Positions 31,539-39,048 of a stretch of DNA of 64,000 nt are shown piece by piece (the first letter of the stretch is position 1; every line of letters starts with the position of its first letter). The translations under genes were made by a program, and so were the position numbers. The notes beneath the pieces are model-generated. The model was not told the DNA's origin and did not search any database. It was given only the letters and a program-made list of their open reading frames with translations. The stretch comes from an uncultured Candidatus Saccharibacteria bacterium (lineage in GTDB: Bacteria > Patescibacteriota > Saccharimonadia > Saccharimonadales > Saccharimonadaceae). The stretch covers positions 8,268-72,267 of the forward strand of contig CALIJB010000026.1 of assembly GCA_938017675.1 (NCBI GenBank), given 5' to 3'.

Positions 31539-32207
31539 CTAATTCACCAGGTATTTCGCTGGCTGCTCGAACGTATCCAATTTTTCATGCTTTTTCACGC
31601 GGGTAATCAAATGCATCGTCAACGGCGAGACCATAATCTCTACTGTCATCTTTATCAAAAACACCGTGATAATAAGCTGCCAAAAGCTGGTCGTCGGCAT
31701 AGTACCGGCAAAAGCAATCGTCGAGAAGATCACCGTATCTAGCGCGTTACCCGCCAATGAGCTGCTAACCATCCGCCGCCACAAACCGCGGCCGCGGCTA
31801 GCAACCTTCATCCGTCCCATTACGTAAGCATTCATAATCTCGCCGACGAACAGCGCCGTTACCGAACCGATAGCCAACCGCCAGACCACGCCCAACGTCG
31901 ATTCAAACGCCGCTTGCCCCGTCCAGCTGCTATCTGCCGGCAATAATTGCACCACCCAAAAAGTCAGCGTCATCAGCGTCAAGGCTGCCACGCCGTTATA
32001 AATCAGCCGGCGCATCCGGCGATAACCGTAAACCTCAGTAATTATATCACCCACGATATACGCTAGCGGAAACAAAACCGTGCCAGCATCAAAAGTCAGC
32101 CAGCCAACAGATACAATTTTGACGCTGACAATATTACTAACCAATAGTGTCGTTACAAAAAGTACCGTAAATATATCATAGAGAGAATACTGGTGTTGCT
32201 TTGTCAT
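31539..32207 (-). CDS. Queuosine precursor transporter (YhhQ family)
   Basis: 222 residues, about six transmembrane helices, family signature SVKIVSVGWLTFDAGTVLFP and YIVGDIITEVYGYRRMRRLI. YhhQ/VUT_1 proteins import queuosine precursors; the link to tgt next door supports this. TATAAT lies seven nt before the ATG, so a leaderless start. Confidence 0.92.
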   Translation of the reverse strand: MTKQHQYSLYDIFTVLFVTTLLVSNIVSVKIVSVGWLTFDAGTVLFPLAYIVGDIITEVYGYRRMRRLIYNGVAALTLMTLTFWVVQLLPADSSWTGQAAFESTLGVVWRLAIGSVTALFVGEIMNAYVMGRMKVASRGRGLWRRMVSSSLAGNALDTVIFSTIAFAGTMPTTSFWQLIITVFLIKMTVEIMVSPLTMHLITRVKKHEKLDTFEQPAKYLVN

Positions 32208-32220
32208 ATCTTAGATTATA

Positions 32221-32925
32221 TCACGCCGGCAAGCGCTGTTCCGGACAACTCGCCAAAATCCGCTCCATAGCCGTGCGCTCCGGCGGCGTCACCCACAGCG
32301 AGTATTTTTTCTTGACGGCAATTTGACGGGCGATGTACTGACAACGAAACGGTTTATTTGACGGCAGCCAAGTCGCCGCATCGCCATCGCCTTTCTGCTG
32401 GTTAGCTGGTCCGTCGACAGCTAGCAGCTCAAGCGGGTCGTTTGCCAGACTGATTCGCTGTTCGCTAGATAGCTGCTGAGCGCCAGTCTGCCAAGCGTTG
32501 CTCAGCGCCACTACGTGGTCAATCTGTACAGCGCCGCTAGAATTAGCACCGCGCTTGAAAGCGATCCGCTGCCCAGTGTACGGGTCGCTAAGAGCGCCAG
32601 CCTGTACTTTGCAATTGTCGTCGCCCAAGACAGCGTTTGCCAAGTCGCGCCGCAAGATAACATTGCGCGTATCGCAACCGCCCGCCTTGGCCCAGCCGTC
32701 GCCGAACTGCGAGCGCTTGTAGCCAGTCTTGGGAGCGCGACCCTTGGTTGGTAATGCCGTTAGAGCGTCGCGCGCTACTTCGCCAGAGCCAGAAGCCAGC
32801 TCCGACTGTTGAGACTGCGAATCTGGCGGTATCAGCGGCAAATTCGGCCATTCCTTAACAACAACCCACCCGAGAGTACCTATCAAAATCACCGCTACTA
32901 GTACCATTCTGCGCCGCCGCTGCAT
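32221..32925 (-). CDS. Secreted or membrane-tethered HNH nuclease (DUF1524/GmrSD-C type)
   Basis: 234 residues. N-terminal signal/anchor (MVLVAVILIGTLGWVVV), then the extracellular nuclease domain common in Actinobacteria: GCDTRNVILRRDL, SDPYTGQRIAFKRG, the HNH core QIDHVVALSNAWQTGA, LANDPLELLAVDGPANQQKG and WLPSNKPFRCQYIARQIAVK. It probably degrades external DNA or RNA, fitting nucleotide scavenging by a host-dependent cell. Start 32925: TATAAT lies six nt upstream. Divergent from pepN with only 33 bp between starts. Confidence 0.88.
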   Translation of the reverse strand: MQRRRRMVLVAVILIGTLGWVVVKEWPNLPLIPPDSQSQQSELASGSGEVARDALTALPTKGRAPKTGYKRSQFGDGWAKAGGCDTRNVILRRDLANAVLGDDNCKVQAGALSDPYTGQRIAFKRGANSSGAVQIDHVVALSNAWQTGAQQLSSEQRISLANDPLELLAVDGPANQQKGDGDAATWLPSNKPFRCQYIARQIAVKKKYSLWVTPPERTAMERILASCPEQRLPA

Positions 32926-32931
32926 AAGCAT

Positions 32932-32952
32932 ATTATACCACCCTGCTATAAT
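32932..32952. promoter_or_regulatory. Back-to-back -10 boxes for HNH nuclease and pepN
   Basis: TATAAT on the minus strand (32937-32932) and on the plus strand (32947-32952), nine bp apart, each six nt from its ATG. The two polymerases would exclude each other. Confidence 0.8.
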
Positions 32953-32958
32953 GGACGT

Positions 32959-35466
32959 ATGGACAGATTATTTTCTCAATTTCAACCAGAACACTACGAT
33001 ATCCAATGGGATTTGCGTCAAGCGAAGAGCAATCGCTTAATCCGCGGCACGGCAACTATCCGCGGCCAACATCTAGCAGCCGAACCAATTCGCTTGCACG
33101 CCAAAGATTTGCAGATCGAAGAGGCTACTGTCAACGGCCAAGCAGTCAAGACATCAACCGACAACGACATTTTGGCACTTGACAACGCTGACGACGGTCC
33201 AGTGCAAATTACTATCAAATTCTCACTAGCACTAACCGACGCCATGCACGGTATTTATCCTTGCTATTATGAGCATCAAGGCCAAAAATGCGAGCTATAC
33301 GCCACTCAATTCGAAAGCCACCATGCCCGCGAAGCCTTCCCATGCGTTGATGAACCAGAAGCCAAAGCTACATTTGCGATTTCGATATTATCAAACGAGC
33401 CGGTAGTACTCAGCAATATGCCAGTCGCTTCGCAGCGGGAGAGCAGCGAGGGAACGCTGACCACCTTTGAGCAAACACCGCGTATGAGCACTTACCTGGC
33501 GGCCTTTGTCGCTGGCAATTTACAGCGCGCGACTACTGCCGCCAAGAGCGGCGTCGAGGTTAACGTCTACGCCACGCCAGCGCAGTCAGCCGGCAGCTTG
33601 AACTGGGCGCTCCAGCACGCAGCGCAAACAATTGACTTTTTCAACGAGTATTTTGGCGTGCCTTACCCGCTGCCGAAATCTGACCATGTAGCACTACCTG
33701 ATTTTTCTAGCGGCGCTATGGAGAATTGGGGCTTGGTGACCTACCGCGAAACCGCTCTGCTGGCCGATCCGGCAACCGCTAGCGTTTCGACCCGCCAATA
33801 TATTGCAACGGTTATCGCCCACGAATTAAGCCACCAGTGGTTCGGCAATCTAGTGACTATGAAATGGTGGAATAACCTGTGGCTGAACGAAAGTTTCGCT
33901 ACGCTGATGGAATATTTAGCAACTGACGCGCTGCATCCGGATTGGCGGCAATGGGACGAGTTTGCCAACAACGAGGGCGTTGCTGCCTTGCGCCGCGATA
34001 GTATCGACGGCGTGCAACCAGTTCAAACCGAAGTATCGGGCCCAGCCGAAATCAGCGCGCTGTTTGATGGAGCGATTGTCTATGCCAAAGGCGGCCGGCT
34101 GCTGCGAATGATGCAGCTATGGATCGGCGACGCAGCATTCCGTGCCGGCCTCAAGCAGTATTTCACCCGCTTCAAGTATAGCAACACCACTGGCGACGAC
34201 CTCTGGGAATGCCTAAGCCAAGCTAGCGGCAAAGATGTCGGGGCGCTAATGAATACCTGGATTTCACAGCCAGGCTACCCTGTAGTTTACGCGTCGCTCG
34301 ACAATGGCGAGTTGACGCTCCGCCAAGAACAATTCTTCACTGGGCCGCACCAGCCGTCTGATCGTTTGTGGCCGATTCCGCTCGACGCCAACGACCAGCG
34401 CCTACCCGAAATTCTAAAAGAGCGCGAACAGCGCCTCTCGCCCGCGCCAGACGGACTATTACTGCTCAATCATCAAAACGCCTCGCACTTTATCACTTGC
34501 TATGATAACACCCTACGGGCACGCATATTGCAGGCAATCGCTAGCGGCAGACTGACGCCGTCGCAGCGGGCGCAGTATCTCAATGAGCAGATCTTGCTAG
34601 CCCGCGGCGGTCTAATTGCTAGCAGTACGCTAGTCGAAGCGCTAGCCGCCTTCCAAGACGAAAGCGATCAGACCGTCTGGGAAATCATCTCGCTGGCCAT
34701 CAGCGATCTCAAGAAATTCGTTGACCAAGACGAAGCCGCCGAAAAGCTGCTGCGCCGCCTGTCGGGCAAGTTAGCTCGTCCGCAATTCGAACGCCTAGGT
34801 TGGAGCAAACGCCCCGGCGAGCCAGAATCTGACAGCAAACTGCGCGCCGCCATCATCGATTGTATGCTATATAGCGAGGACGCAGCGGCAATCAGTACCG
34901 CGCGCCGGCTCTACCAAAACACGCCTCTGGCCGAGCTCAGCGCCGACCTGCGCCCATCAATCATCGGTGCCGCCGTCCGCTACAGCGATCAACCGGCAGA
35001 TATAGTCAGTCAGCTGCTTGAAGCCTACCAAGCCACGCAATCAGCCGACCTGCGCAGCGACATCGCCGCAGGAGTCGCCACGACACGCGACGCCGAGCAG
35101 CTGGCACGCTTGATCGGGCTACTCACCAACACCGACATCATCCGCAGCCAAGACACCGTTCACTGGTTCGTCGACCTGCTGCGTAATCGCTACGGCCGCG
35201 AAGCCGCCTGGCGCTGGATGCGCAGCCAGTGGAGTTGGATCGAGCAAACTTTCGCCAGCGACAAAAGCCACGATTACTTCCCGCGCTACGCCGCCATGCT
35301 ATTGATGACGCGACAGCAGCTAGCCGAATACCGCGAATTTTTCACGCCGCTGCGCCGCGACCAGTCACTCGTCCGCGCCATCGACATGGGAATATTAGAT
35401 TTAGAGGGCAAACTAGACCTAATCGACCGCGACAAAGCAGCGGTCCTAGCGGCTCTAGCAAAGTAA
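32959..35466 (+). CDS. pepN: Membrane alanyl aminopeptidase (M1 family)
   Basis: Zinc aminopeptidase. 835 residues. GAMENWG (near 254) and HELSHQWFGNLVTMKWWNNL with the distal Glu in LNESFATLMEYL; C-terminal helical ERAP-like domain. No signal peptide, so cytosolic: digestion of imported or recycled peptides. TATAAT lies six nt before the ATG. Confidence 0.96.
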   Translation: MDRLFSQFQPEHYDIQWDLRQAKSNRLIRGTATIRGQHLAAEPIRLHAKDLQIEEATVNGQAVKTSTDNDILALDNADDGPVQITIKFSLALTDAMHGIYPCYYEHQGQKCELYATQFESHHAREAFPCVDEPEAKATFAISILSNEPVVLSNMPVASQRESSEGTLTTFEQTPRMSTYLAAFVAGNLQRATTAAKSGVEVNVYATPAQSAGSLNWALQHAAQTIDFFNEYFGVPYPLPKSDHVALPDFSSGAMENWGLVTYRETALLADPATASVSTRQYIATVIAHELSHQWFGNLVTMKWWNNLWLNESFATLMEYLATDALHPDWRQWDEFANNEGVAALRRDSIDGVQPVQTEVSGPAEISALFDGAIVYAKGGRLLRMMQLWIGDAAFRAGLKQYFTRFKYSNTTGDDLWECLSQASGKDVGALMNTWISQPGYPVVYASLDNGELTLRQEQFFTGPHQPSDRLWPIPLDANDQRLPEILKEREQRLSPAPDGLLLLNHQNASHFITCYDNTLRARILQAIASGRLTPSQRAQYLNEQILLARGGLIASSTLVEALAAFQDESDQTVWEIISLAISDLKKFVDQDEAAEKLLRRLSGKLARPQFERLGWSKRPGEPESDSKLRAAIIDCMLYSEDAAAISTARRLYQNTPLAELSADLRPSIIGAAVRYSDQPADIVSQLLEAYQATQSADLRSDIAAGVATTRDAEQLARLIGLLTNTDIIRSQDTVHWFVDLLRNRYGREAAWRWMRSQWSWIEQTFASDKSHDYFPRYAAMLLMTRQQLAEYREFFTPLRRDQSLVRAIDMGILDLEGKLDLIDRDKAAVLAALAK

Positions 35467-35486
35467 TTTCAGTTTTTTAAGATAAG

Positions 35487-35520
35487 TAATTTTGCGGCTT
35501 TTACAGAGGCCGCAAAATTA
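35487..35520 (+). terminator. Terminator of pepN
   Basis: TAATTTTGCGGC, 10-nt loop, GCCGCAAAATTA, a perfect 12-bp stem. Confidence 0.85.
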
Positions 35521-35546
35521 TTATGACACATTTTTCGTTAAAACGC

Positions 35547-35575
35547 TTGACATTTATGCGATAATGTGCTATATT
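35547..35575 (+). promoter_or_regulatory. Promoter of cassette 6
   Basis: TTGACA (35547-35552), 17 bp, TATATT (35570-35575). Confidence 0.88.
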
Positions 35576-35581
35576 CATAAT

Positions 35582-35658
35582 AGCTTTTCGCCCGAGGTTA
35601 GTCTAAGGGGCGAGAAGTGCCCTTTTACCTTGAGCGATGATTTTCTAAGGAGGAAATC
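35582..35658 (+). ncRNA. Structured 5' leader, family A, copy 2
   Basis: P1: CGCCCGAGGT (35589-35598) with ACCTTGAGCG (35627-35636), one mismatch and one G-U. P2: AAGGGGC, loop GAGAAGT, GCCCTTT. Start hairpin ATGATTT (35637-35643) / AAATCAT (35654-35660), loop TCTAAGGAGG. Confidence 0.8.
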
Positions 35659-36015
35659 ATGAGCACCGCAGCCGCCATCATCGTCTTTGCCATCATCGTT
35701 CTGGTCACTATGACCGGGATCGGGGGATATGTCATCGGGCGCACCCACGCGACCGATGACGCGGCCAAGAAGACTATCAAGGAAGACGAGCGTCTCCATG
35801 AGACCCTCGTCGGCCTCAAGGTTGACGTCCTCTTTATGTCAGAACTTCTGATCTTTACTCAGAGCAGAAGCTTTGACTACCGTGAGGTCGCCATTGAGGC
35901 GATCAAGATCCTGTCGACCAATGACCCCCGAAAGGAGGATCTGAAGCGCAAGCTTCAGGATATTGATGGAAAAGTTCAGAAGAAGGTGACCGAGATCGAA
36001 TCCGAAAAGGGCTGA
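35659..36015 (+). CDS. Single-pass membrane protein with coiled-coil tail (cassette 6)
   Basis: 118 residues. N-terminal transmembrane helix (AAIIVFAIIVLVTMTGIGGYVIG), then a charged helical region (DDAAKKTIKEDERLHETLVG; DLKRKLQDIDGKVQKKVTEI) likely to form a coiled coil. No family recognised. Start lies in the 3' arm of the start hairpin. Codon use is richer in C/G-ending codons than neighbouring genes. Confidence 0.6.
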   Translation: MSTAAAIIVFAIIVLVTMTGIGGYVIGRTHATDDAAKKTIKEDERLHETLVGLKVDVLFMSELLIFTQSRSFDYREVAIEAIKILSTNDPRKEDLKRKLQDIDGKVQKKVTEIESEKG

Positions 36016-36025
36016 ACGCCCGCCT

Positions 36026-36080
36026 GAAAATAGCCCGCTGAATTAGCGTTCAGCTTGAGCTCGTTCGGCGGGCTATTTTC
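36026..36080 (+). terminator. 3' hairpin, family A, copy 2
   Basis: GAAAATAGCCCGCTGAA pairs with TTCGGCGGGCTATTTTC, then TTTGGT. It runs up to the end of the converging rnhB-yraN gene and may serve both. Confidence 0.88.
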
Positions 36081-36086
36081 TTTGGT

Positions 36087-37181
36087 TTAATTTACTTCTA
36101 CTACCGCTTGGACAGCTGGCGGGTCGCCGCTCACACTGGCGGCTAGCAGCTTGGCCGCCATGCCGCTGCATTCTGGCTTGCCCGCCAAAAACAACTCTGC
36201 CGCGAAACGCATCTGCCGCTGCTTTTTGGCGGTAATCGCCGCCAGTCCATCGCCGAAATCATCGTTCTTACGATACTTCACCTCGGTGAAATACAACACC
36301 TCGCCTTTCACGCTGACGATATCGATTTCGCAGTACCGCGTCCGCCAATTCCGCGCGATGATTTCGTGGCCGTTAGCCGCCAGCCAATCCGCCGCTGCCC
36401 GCTCGCCCTTATCGCCAATTTGGCGAGTTGTCATTGGTTTTTCATTAATACATATAGAGCTGTCTGGAGCGGTATCCCCAGAAGAAATTAGGGCAACTTT
36501 ACGTGGGCCCCGAATTATTTTCTGAGGATATCCGACAGACGGCTCGCCAGATTGAACAACTGTTTTCTGAGGCACTGCCCGCGGCTTCGCCTTATTGTCG
36601 GCATACTTCGCCAGCGGCGCGAAACTCAGCCGGTGCAGCGGCGTCACGCCCAGGCACTCAATCGCCGCCCGATGCTTGGCCACGCCATAGCCAGCATTCG
36701 ACGCGAAACCGTACCCCGGATAAACCGCATCTTGCTCGGCCATGAACTGGTCGCGCGCCACCTTGGCGACGATCGACGCCGCCGACACGCTCGGAATCAA
36801 ACCGTCGGCTTTGGGCATGGTCGTAACGAACTTCTCTAGCGCCGTGCCGCGCAGAAAATTTACCTTGCCATCGATAATAATCTCGCTAAAAGCTAAGTTT
36901 TGCTGGCGGCATTGCGCCTGAACCTGCTCGACCGCCCGCCGCGTCGCCAGCCGCAGCGCCTCACTCATGCCAATATCGTCTAATTCCTGGGCACTCACCC
37001 AGCCCAGCGCCCAGACAGCCGCCTTTTCGCGAATTTCCACGTCCAGCGCTTCACGGCGCTTTTTGGTCAGCTTTTTGCTATCGTCCAAGCCGTCAATCTC
37101 GGCGCCGCCCAAAATCACCGCGCCAACCACCAGAGGCCCCGCCCACGGCCCGCGCCCAACCTCGTCGATCCCCAGAATCAT
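36087..37181 (-). CDS. rnhB: RNase HII - YraN (UPF0102) fusion protein
   Basis: 364 residues. Residues 1-190 are RNase HII (GIDEVGRGPWAGPLVVGAVI, DSKKLTKKRREAL, IIIDGKVNFL, SVSAASIVAKVARD), which removes RNA from RNA-DNA hybrids. A linker of about 60 residues follows (near AVPQKTVVQSGEPSVGYPQK). From about residue 250 comes YraN (RQIGDKGERAAADWLAANGH; CEIDIVSVKGEVLYFTEVKY), a nuclease-fold protein of uncertain role. The two are usually adjacent separate genes. Start 37181: TATCAT lies six nt upstream; the longer frame (to 37226) is not supported. Confidence 0.93.
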   Translation of the reverse strand: MILGIDEVGRGPWAGPLVVGAVILGGAEIDGLDDSKKLTKKRREALDVEIREKAAVWALGWVSAQELDDIGMSEALRLATRRAVEQVQAQCRQQNLAFSEIIIDGKVNFLRGTALEKFVTTMPKADGLIPSVSAASIVAKVARDQFMAEQDAVYPGYGFASNAGYGVAKHRAAIECLGVTPLHRLSFAPLAKYADNKAKPRAVPQKTVVQSGEPSVGYPQKIIRGPRKVALISSGDTAPDSSICINEKPMTTRQIGDKGERAAADWLAANGHEIIARNWRTRYCEIDIVSVKGEVLYFTEVKYRKNDDFGDGLAAITAKKQRQMRFAAELFLAGKPECSGMAAKLLAASVSGDPPAVQAVVEVN

Positions 37182-37244
37182 AAGTTCATGATAACAAATG
37201 GCAGCGATAGGCTCAATCGCAGGCACAGGCGGCGGGTTTTGTGT

Positions 37245-37294
37245 TATAATATTGGTAAGCTAAACACATTGATGTAGAGAGGAGGTGTTTAGCT
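37245..37294 (+). promoter_or_regulatory. -10 box and start hairpin of cassette 7
   Basis: TATAAT at 37245-37250. Eight nt later AGCTAAACAC (37258-37267) pairs perfectly with GTGTTTAGCT (37285-37294). The 17-nt loop ends in GAGAGGAG, so the ribosome site lies in the loop, and ATG follows two bases after the stem. Confidence 0.8.
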
Positions 37295-37295
37295 C

Positions 37296-37535
37296 ATGAA
37301 GGGGAAACTCTTCATAATTTTTATCATGGTCGGAATACCGACTGCGGCCTGGGCCTTTCTGGCCTGGGTTATGATGCTCACCCTGGGAGCGCTGCACAGT
37401 GCTTTCAGTGTGATACCTGCCCTTTCCTTCCTGGAGAGTTTTCTCGGCACATTGATGCTTTTTAGTGTCGTCGTGTTCGGTATCTCCATGGCAACAACGA
37501 ATGTGTCGCCAGCCCACCGCCACGGCGGCCGCTGA
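37296..37535 (+). CDS. Small two-helix membrane protein (cassette 7)
   Basis: 79 residues, two transmembrane helices (LFIIFIMVGIPTAAWAFLAW and FLGTLMLFSVVVFGISMATT) with a short His/Arg tail. No family recognised. The start follows a 10-bp start hairpin with AGGAGG. Two strong 3' hairpins follow. Confidence 0.55.
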   Translation: MKGKLFIIFIMVGIPTAAWAFLAWVMMLTLGALHSAFSVIPALSFLESFLGTLMLFSVVVFGISMATTNVSPAHRHGGR

Positions 37536-37546
37536 CACCTAGCCCC

Positions 37547-37672
37547 GAGGAGACGGCCCGCAGGCAGAAATCCTGCCCTGCCACTGGCCTACTTCGGTGG
37601 GCCGTTTCCTCTCCGACGCCCGCTGGGGCGGCTCGCGGAACATATCGTTCTGCTTGAGCCGCCTCGGCGGGC
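37547..37672 (+). terminator. Tandem 3' hairpins of cassette 7
   Basis: GAGGAGACGGCCC...GGGCCGTTTCCTC (37547-37611), with an inner hairpin GGCAG-AAATC-CTGCC, then GCCCGC...GCGGGC (37618-37672) followed by a T-rich stretch. Confidence 0.75.
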
Positions 37673-37758
37673 ACTTTCATTTTCACGGTTATTTCGCTAG
37701 CAAACCAAAATCCCGCTGATCGGCGGGATTTATCGTTAGCGCTAGATACAGACTGCCG

Positions 37759-38280
37759 TTAATTTTCGGCGTGGCGGGCGGCCACTTCGGCAGCCTTGGC
37801 GTCCAATTCGGCCTGTTTGGCTTCTTCGGCAGCCTTCTTCTCGGCGGCTTCTTTGGCTTTCTCTTCTTTCAAGCGAGCGGCTTCTTCTTCGGCATGTTTG
37901 TCGCGGACGGCGTTCACCGCCTCGCGGTCGAACTTAACAGCAGTCAGGCGGGCCGACTTACCGCTGCGTTTGCGCAAGAAGCTCAAGAAGTTGCGGCGAA
38001 CCTTAGCCCGGCGCACAATCTCGACTTTTTCGACCAGCGGGCTGTGCAGCAAGAATGATTTCTCGACACCGACGCCCGAAGCAACTTTGCGAACGGTGAT
38101 GCGGCTAGTGTGCTGGCCTTTGTTGTCGGTGCGGATAACCACGCCCTCGAACATCTGGATGCGCTCTTTGTTGCCCTCTTTGATTTTCTGATAGACGCGT
38201 ACGGTGTCGCCGCTGCGAACATCGACAACTTGCGCCTTCTTTTGCTCGTCATTGACTTTTTGGATTAATGCAAAACTCAT
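37759..38280 (-). CDS. rplS: 50S ribosomal protein L19 with charged C-terminal extension
   Basis: 173 residues. The first 115 are normal L19 (VDVRSGDTVRVYQKIKEGNK, RIQMFEGVVIRTDNKG, SFLLHSPLVEKVEIVRRAKV). The rest is an Ala/Glu/Lys-rich helical extension (AAEKKAAEEAKQAELDAKAA) not found in typical L19. TAGGAAAA precedes the ATG. Confidence 0.95.
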   Translation of the reverse strand: MSFALIQKVNDEQKKAQVVDVRSGDTVRVYQKIKEGNKERIQMFEGVVIRTDNKGQHTSRITVRKVASGVGVEKSFLLHSPLVEKVEIVRRAKVRRNFLSFLRKRSGKSARLTAVKFDREAVNAVRDKHAEEEAARLKEEKAKEAAEKKAAEEAKQAELDAKAAEVAARHAEN

Positions 38281-38390
38281 AATTTTTCCTATCTTTCAAG
38301 CCCGCTCTGGCTGGCCACGCAGTTGTACCTCTGCGGCTCCACACCGAACAAAGCCCGAATAATTAACTCTCGTACAATGCAAGTATTCTA
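38281..38390 (-). promoter_or_regulatory. Possible structured leader of rplS
   Basis: About 110 nt before rplS with a hairpin GCC-GCAG ... CTGC-gt-GGC close to the ribosome site. L19 leaders with autoregulation are known in other bacteria; this one has not been matched to them and the promoter is not clear. Confidence 0.35.
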
Positions 38391-38394
38391 ACAC

Positions 38395-38470
38395 AATATC
38401 AAGCGGCGAGCAATAGACGCAAAGATGGCTAGCGGCAGAGTCCATCTAGCCGCCAGCTGCGCTTGATATT
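38395..38470 (-). terminator. Large branched hairpin after the 38490-38966 gene
   Basis: AATATCAAGCG (38395-38405) pairs perfectly with CGCTTGATATT (38460-38470), enclosing a second stem with GGCTAG/CTAGCC. It resembles the long 3' hairpins of the other cassettes. Confidence 0.7.
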
Positions 38471-38489
38471 TTATCAATTTCAAAAAACC

Positions 38490-38966
38490 CTACGCCGTGG
38501 TTGACTGGTCAGCGCTATCGATATTGACGTGAAACCGAGTATTAGGGTTAGCACCGCCTACCGGCTGAAACCCCGGATTGAAAGTTCTATTCAGGTTGGC
38601 ACATACGAATTTACCAGCTTGCCCCGATTCTCGCCATATTTGGCAAGTGCTCTCGTAGAAAGCTCCGTCTACCACTACTCTGTCCGAAGAAGACTGATCA
38701 GTGTCAGTGCTAGTGTCAATAGAGTCGCCTGGCACCGCTGGCTGAGGCAAATTATCAGTCCTGTCTGTCACAGGAGTAGGATCTTCTTCTTCATTCGCAG
38801 CAAACTCCATAGATGCACGCACAGTAAAACAAGTCATCGTTACAGCAAGCGCAGAGAGGCCGACTATCGTCTTTCCGAACTTTTTATCGGGCAGCCAACT
38901 TGGAGCCTCATGTCTCTTAGCCGCTGCATGCCTGCCAACAGGCTGGTCAGATTTTAATATACCCAT
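38490..38966 (-). CDS. Secreted or membrane-anchored protein of unknown function (cassette 8)
   Basis: 158 residues. Polar N-terminus, then a hydrophobic helix (TIVGLSALAVTMTCFTV, about residues 33-50), an acidic linker (EEEDPTPVTDRTDNLPQPA) and an extracytoplasmic C-terminal region with two Cys (ESTCQIWRESGQAGKFVCAN). No family recognised. Promoter TTGCAT-17-TATAAT. The ribosome site GAGGTG is in the loop of ATTTCG/CGAAAT (38965-38990), whose 3' arm includes the start codon. Confidence 0.55.
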   Translation of the reverse strand: MGILKSDQPVGRHAAAKRHEAPSWLPDKKFGKTIVGLSALAVTMTCFTVRASMEFAANEEEDPTPVTDRTDNLPQPAVPGDSIDTSTDTDQSSSDRVVVDGAFYESTCQIWRESGQAGKFVCANLNRTFNPGFQPVGGANPNTRFHVNIDSADQSTTA

Positions 38967-39039
38967 TTCGTTATACTTTCACCTCGAAATTAAAATTGGT
39001 ATGTCTTTTTATTATACCACAAACTATACTAAAATGCAA
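38965..39039 (-). promoter_or_regulatory. Promoter and start hairpin of cassette 8
   Basis: TTGCAT (39039-39034), 17 bp, TATAAT (39016-39011). The leader folds as ATACC...GGTAT enclosing ATTTCG/CGAAAT, with GAGGTG in the loop. Confidence 0.7.
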
Positions 39040-39048
39040 GCAAAATAG

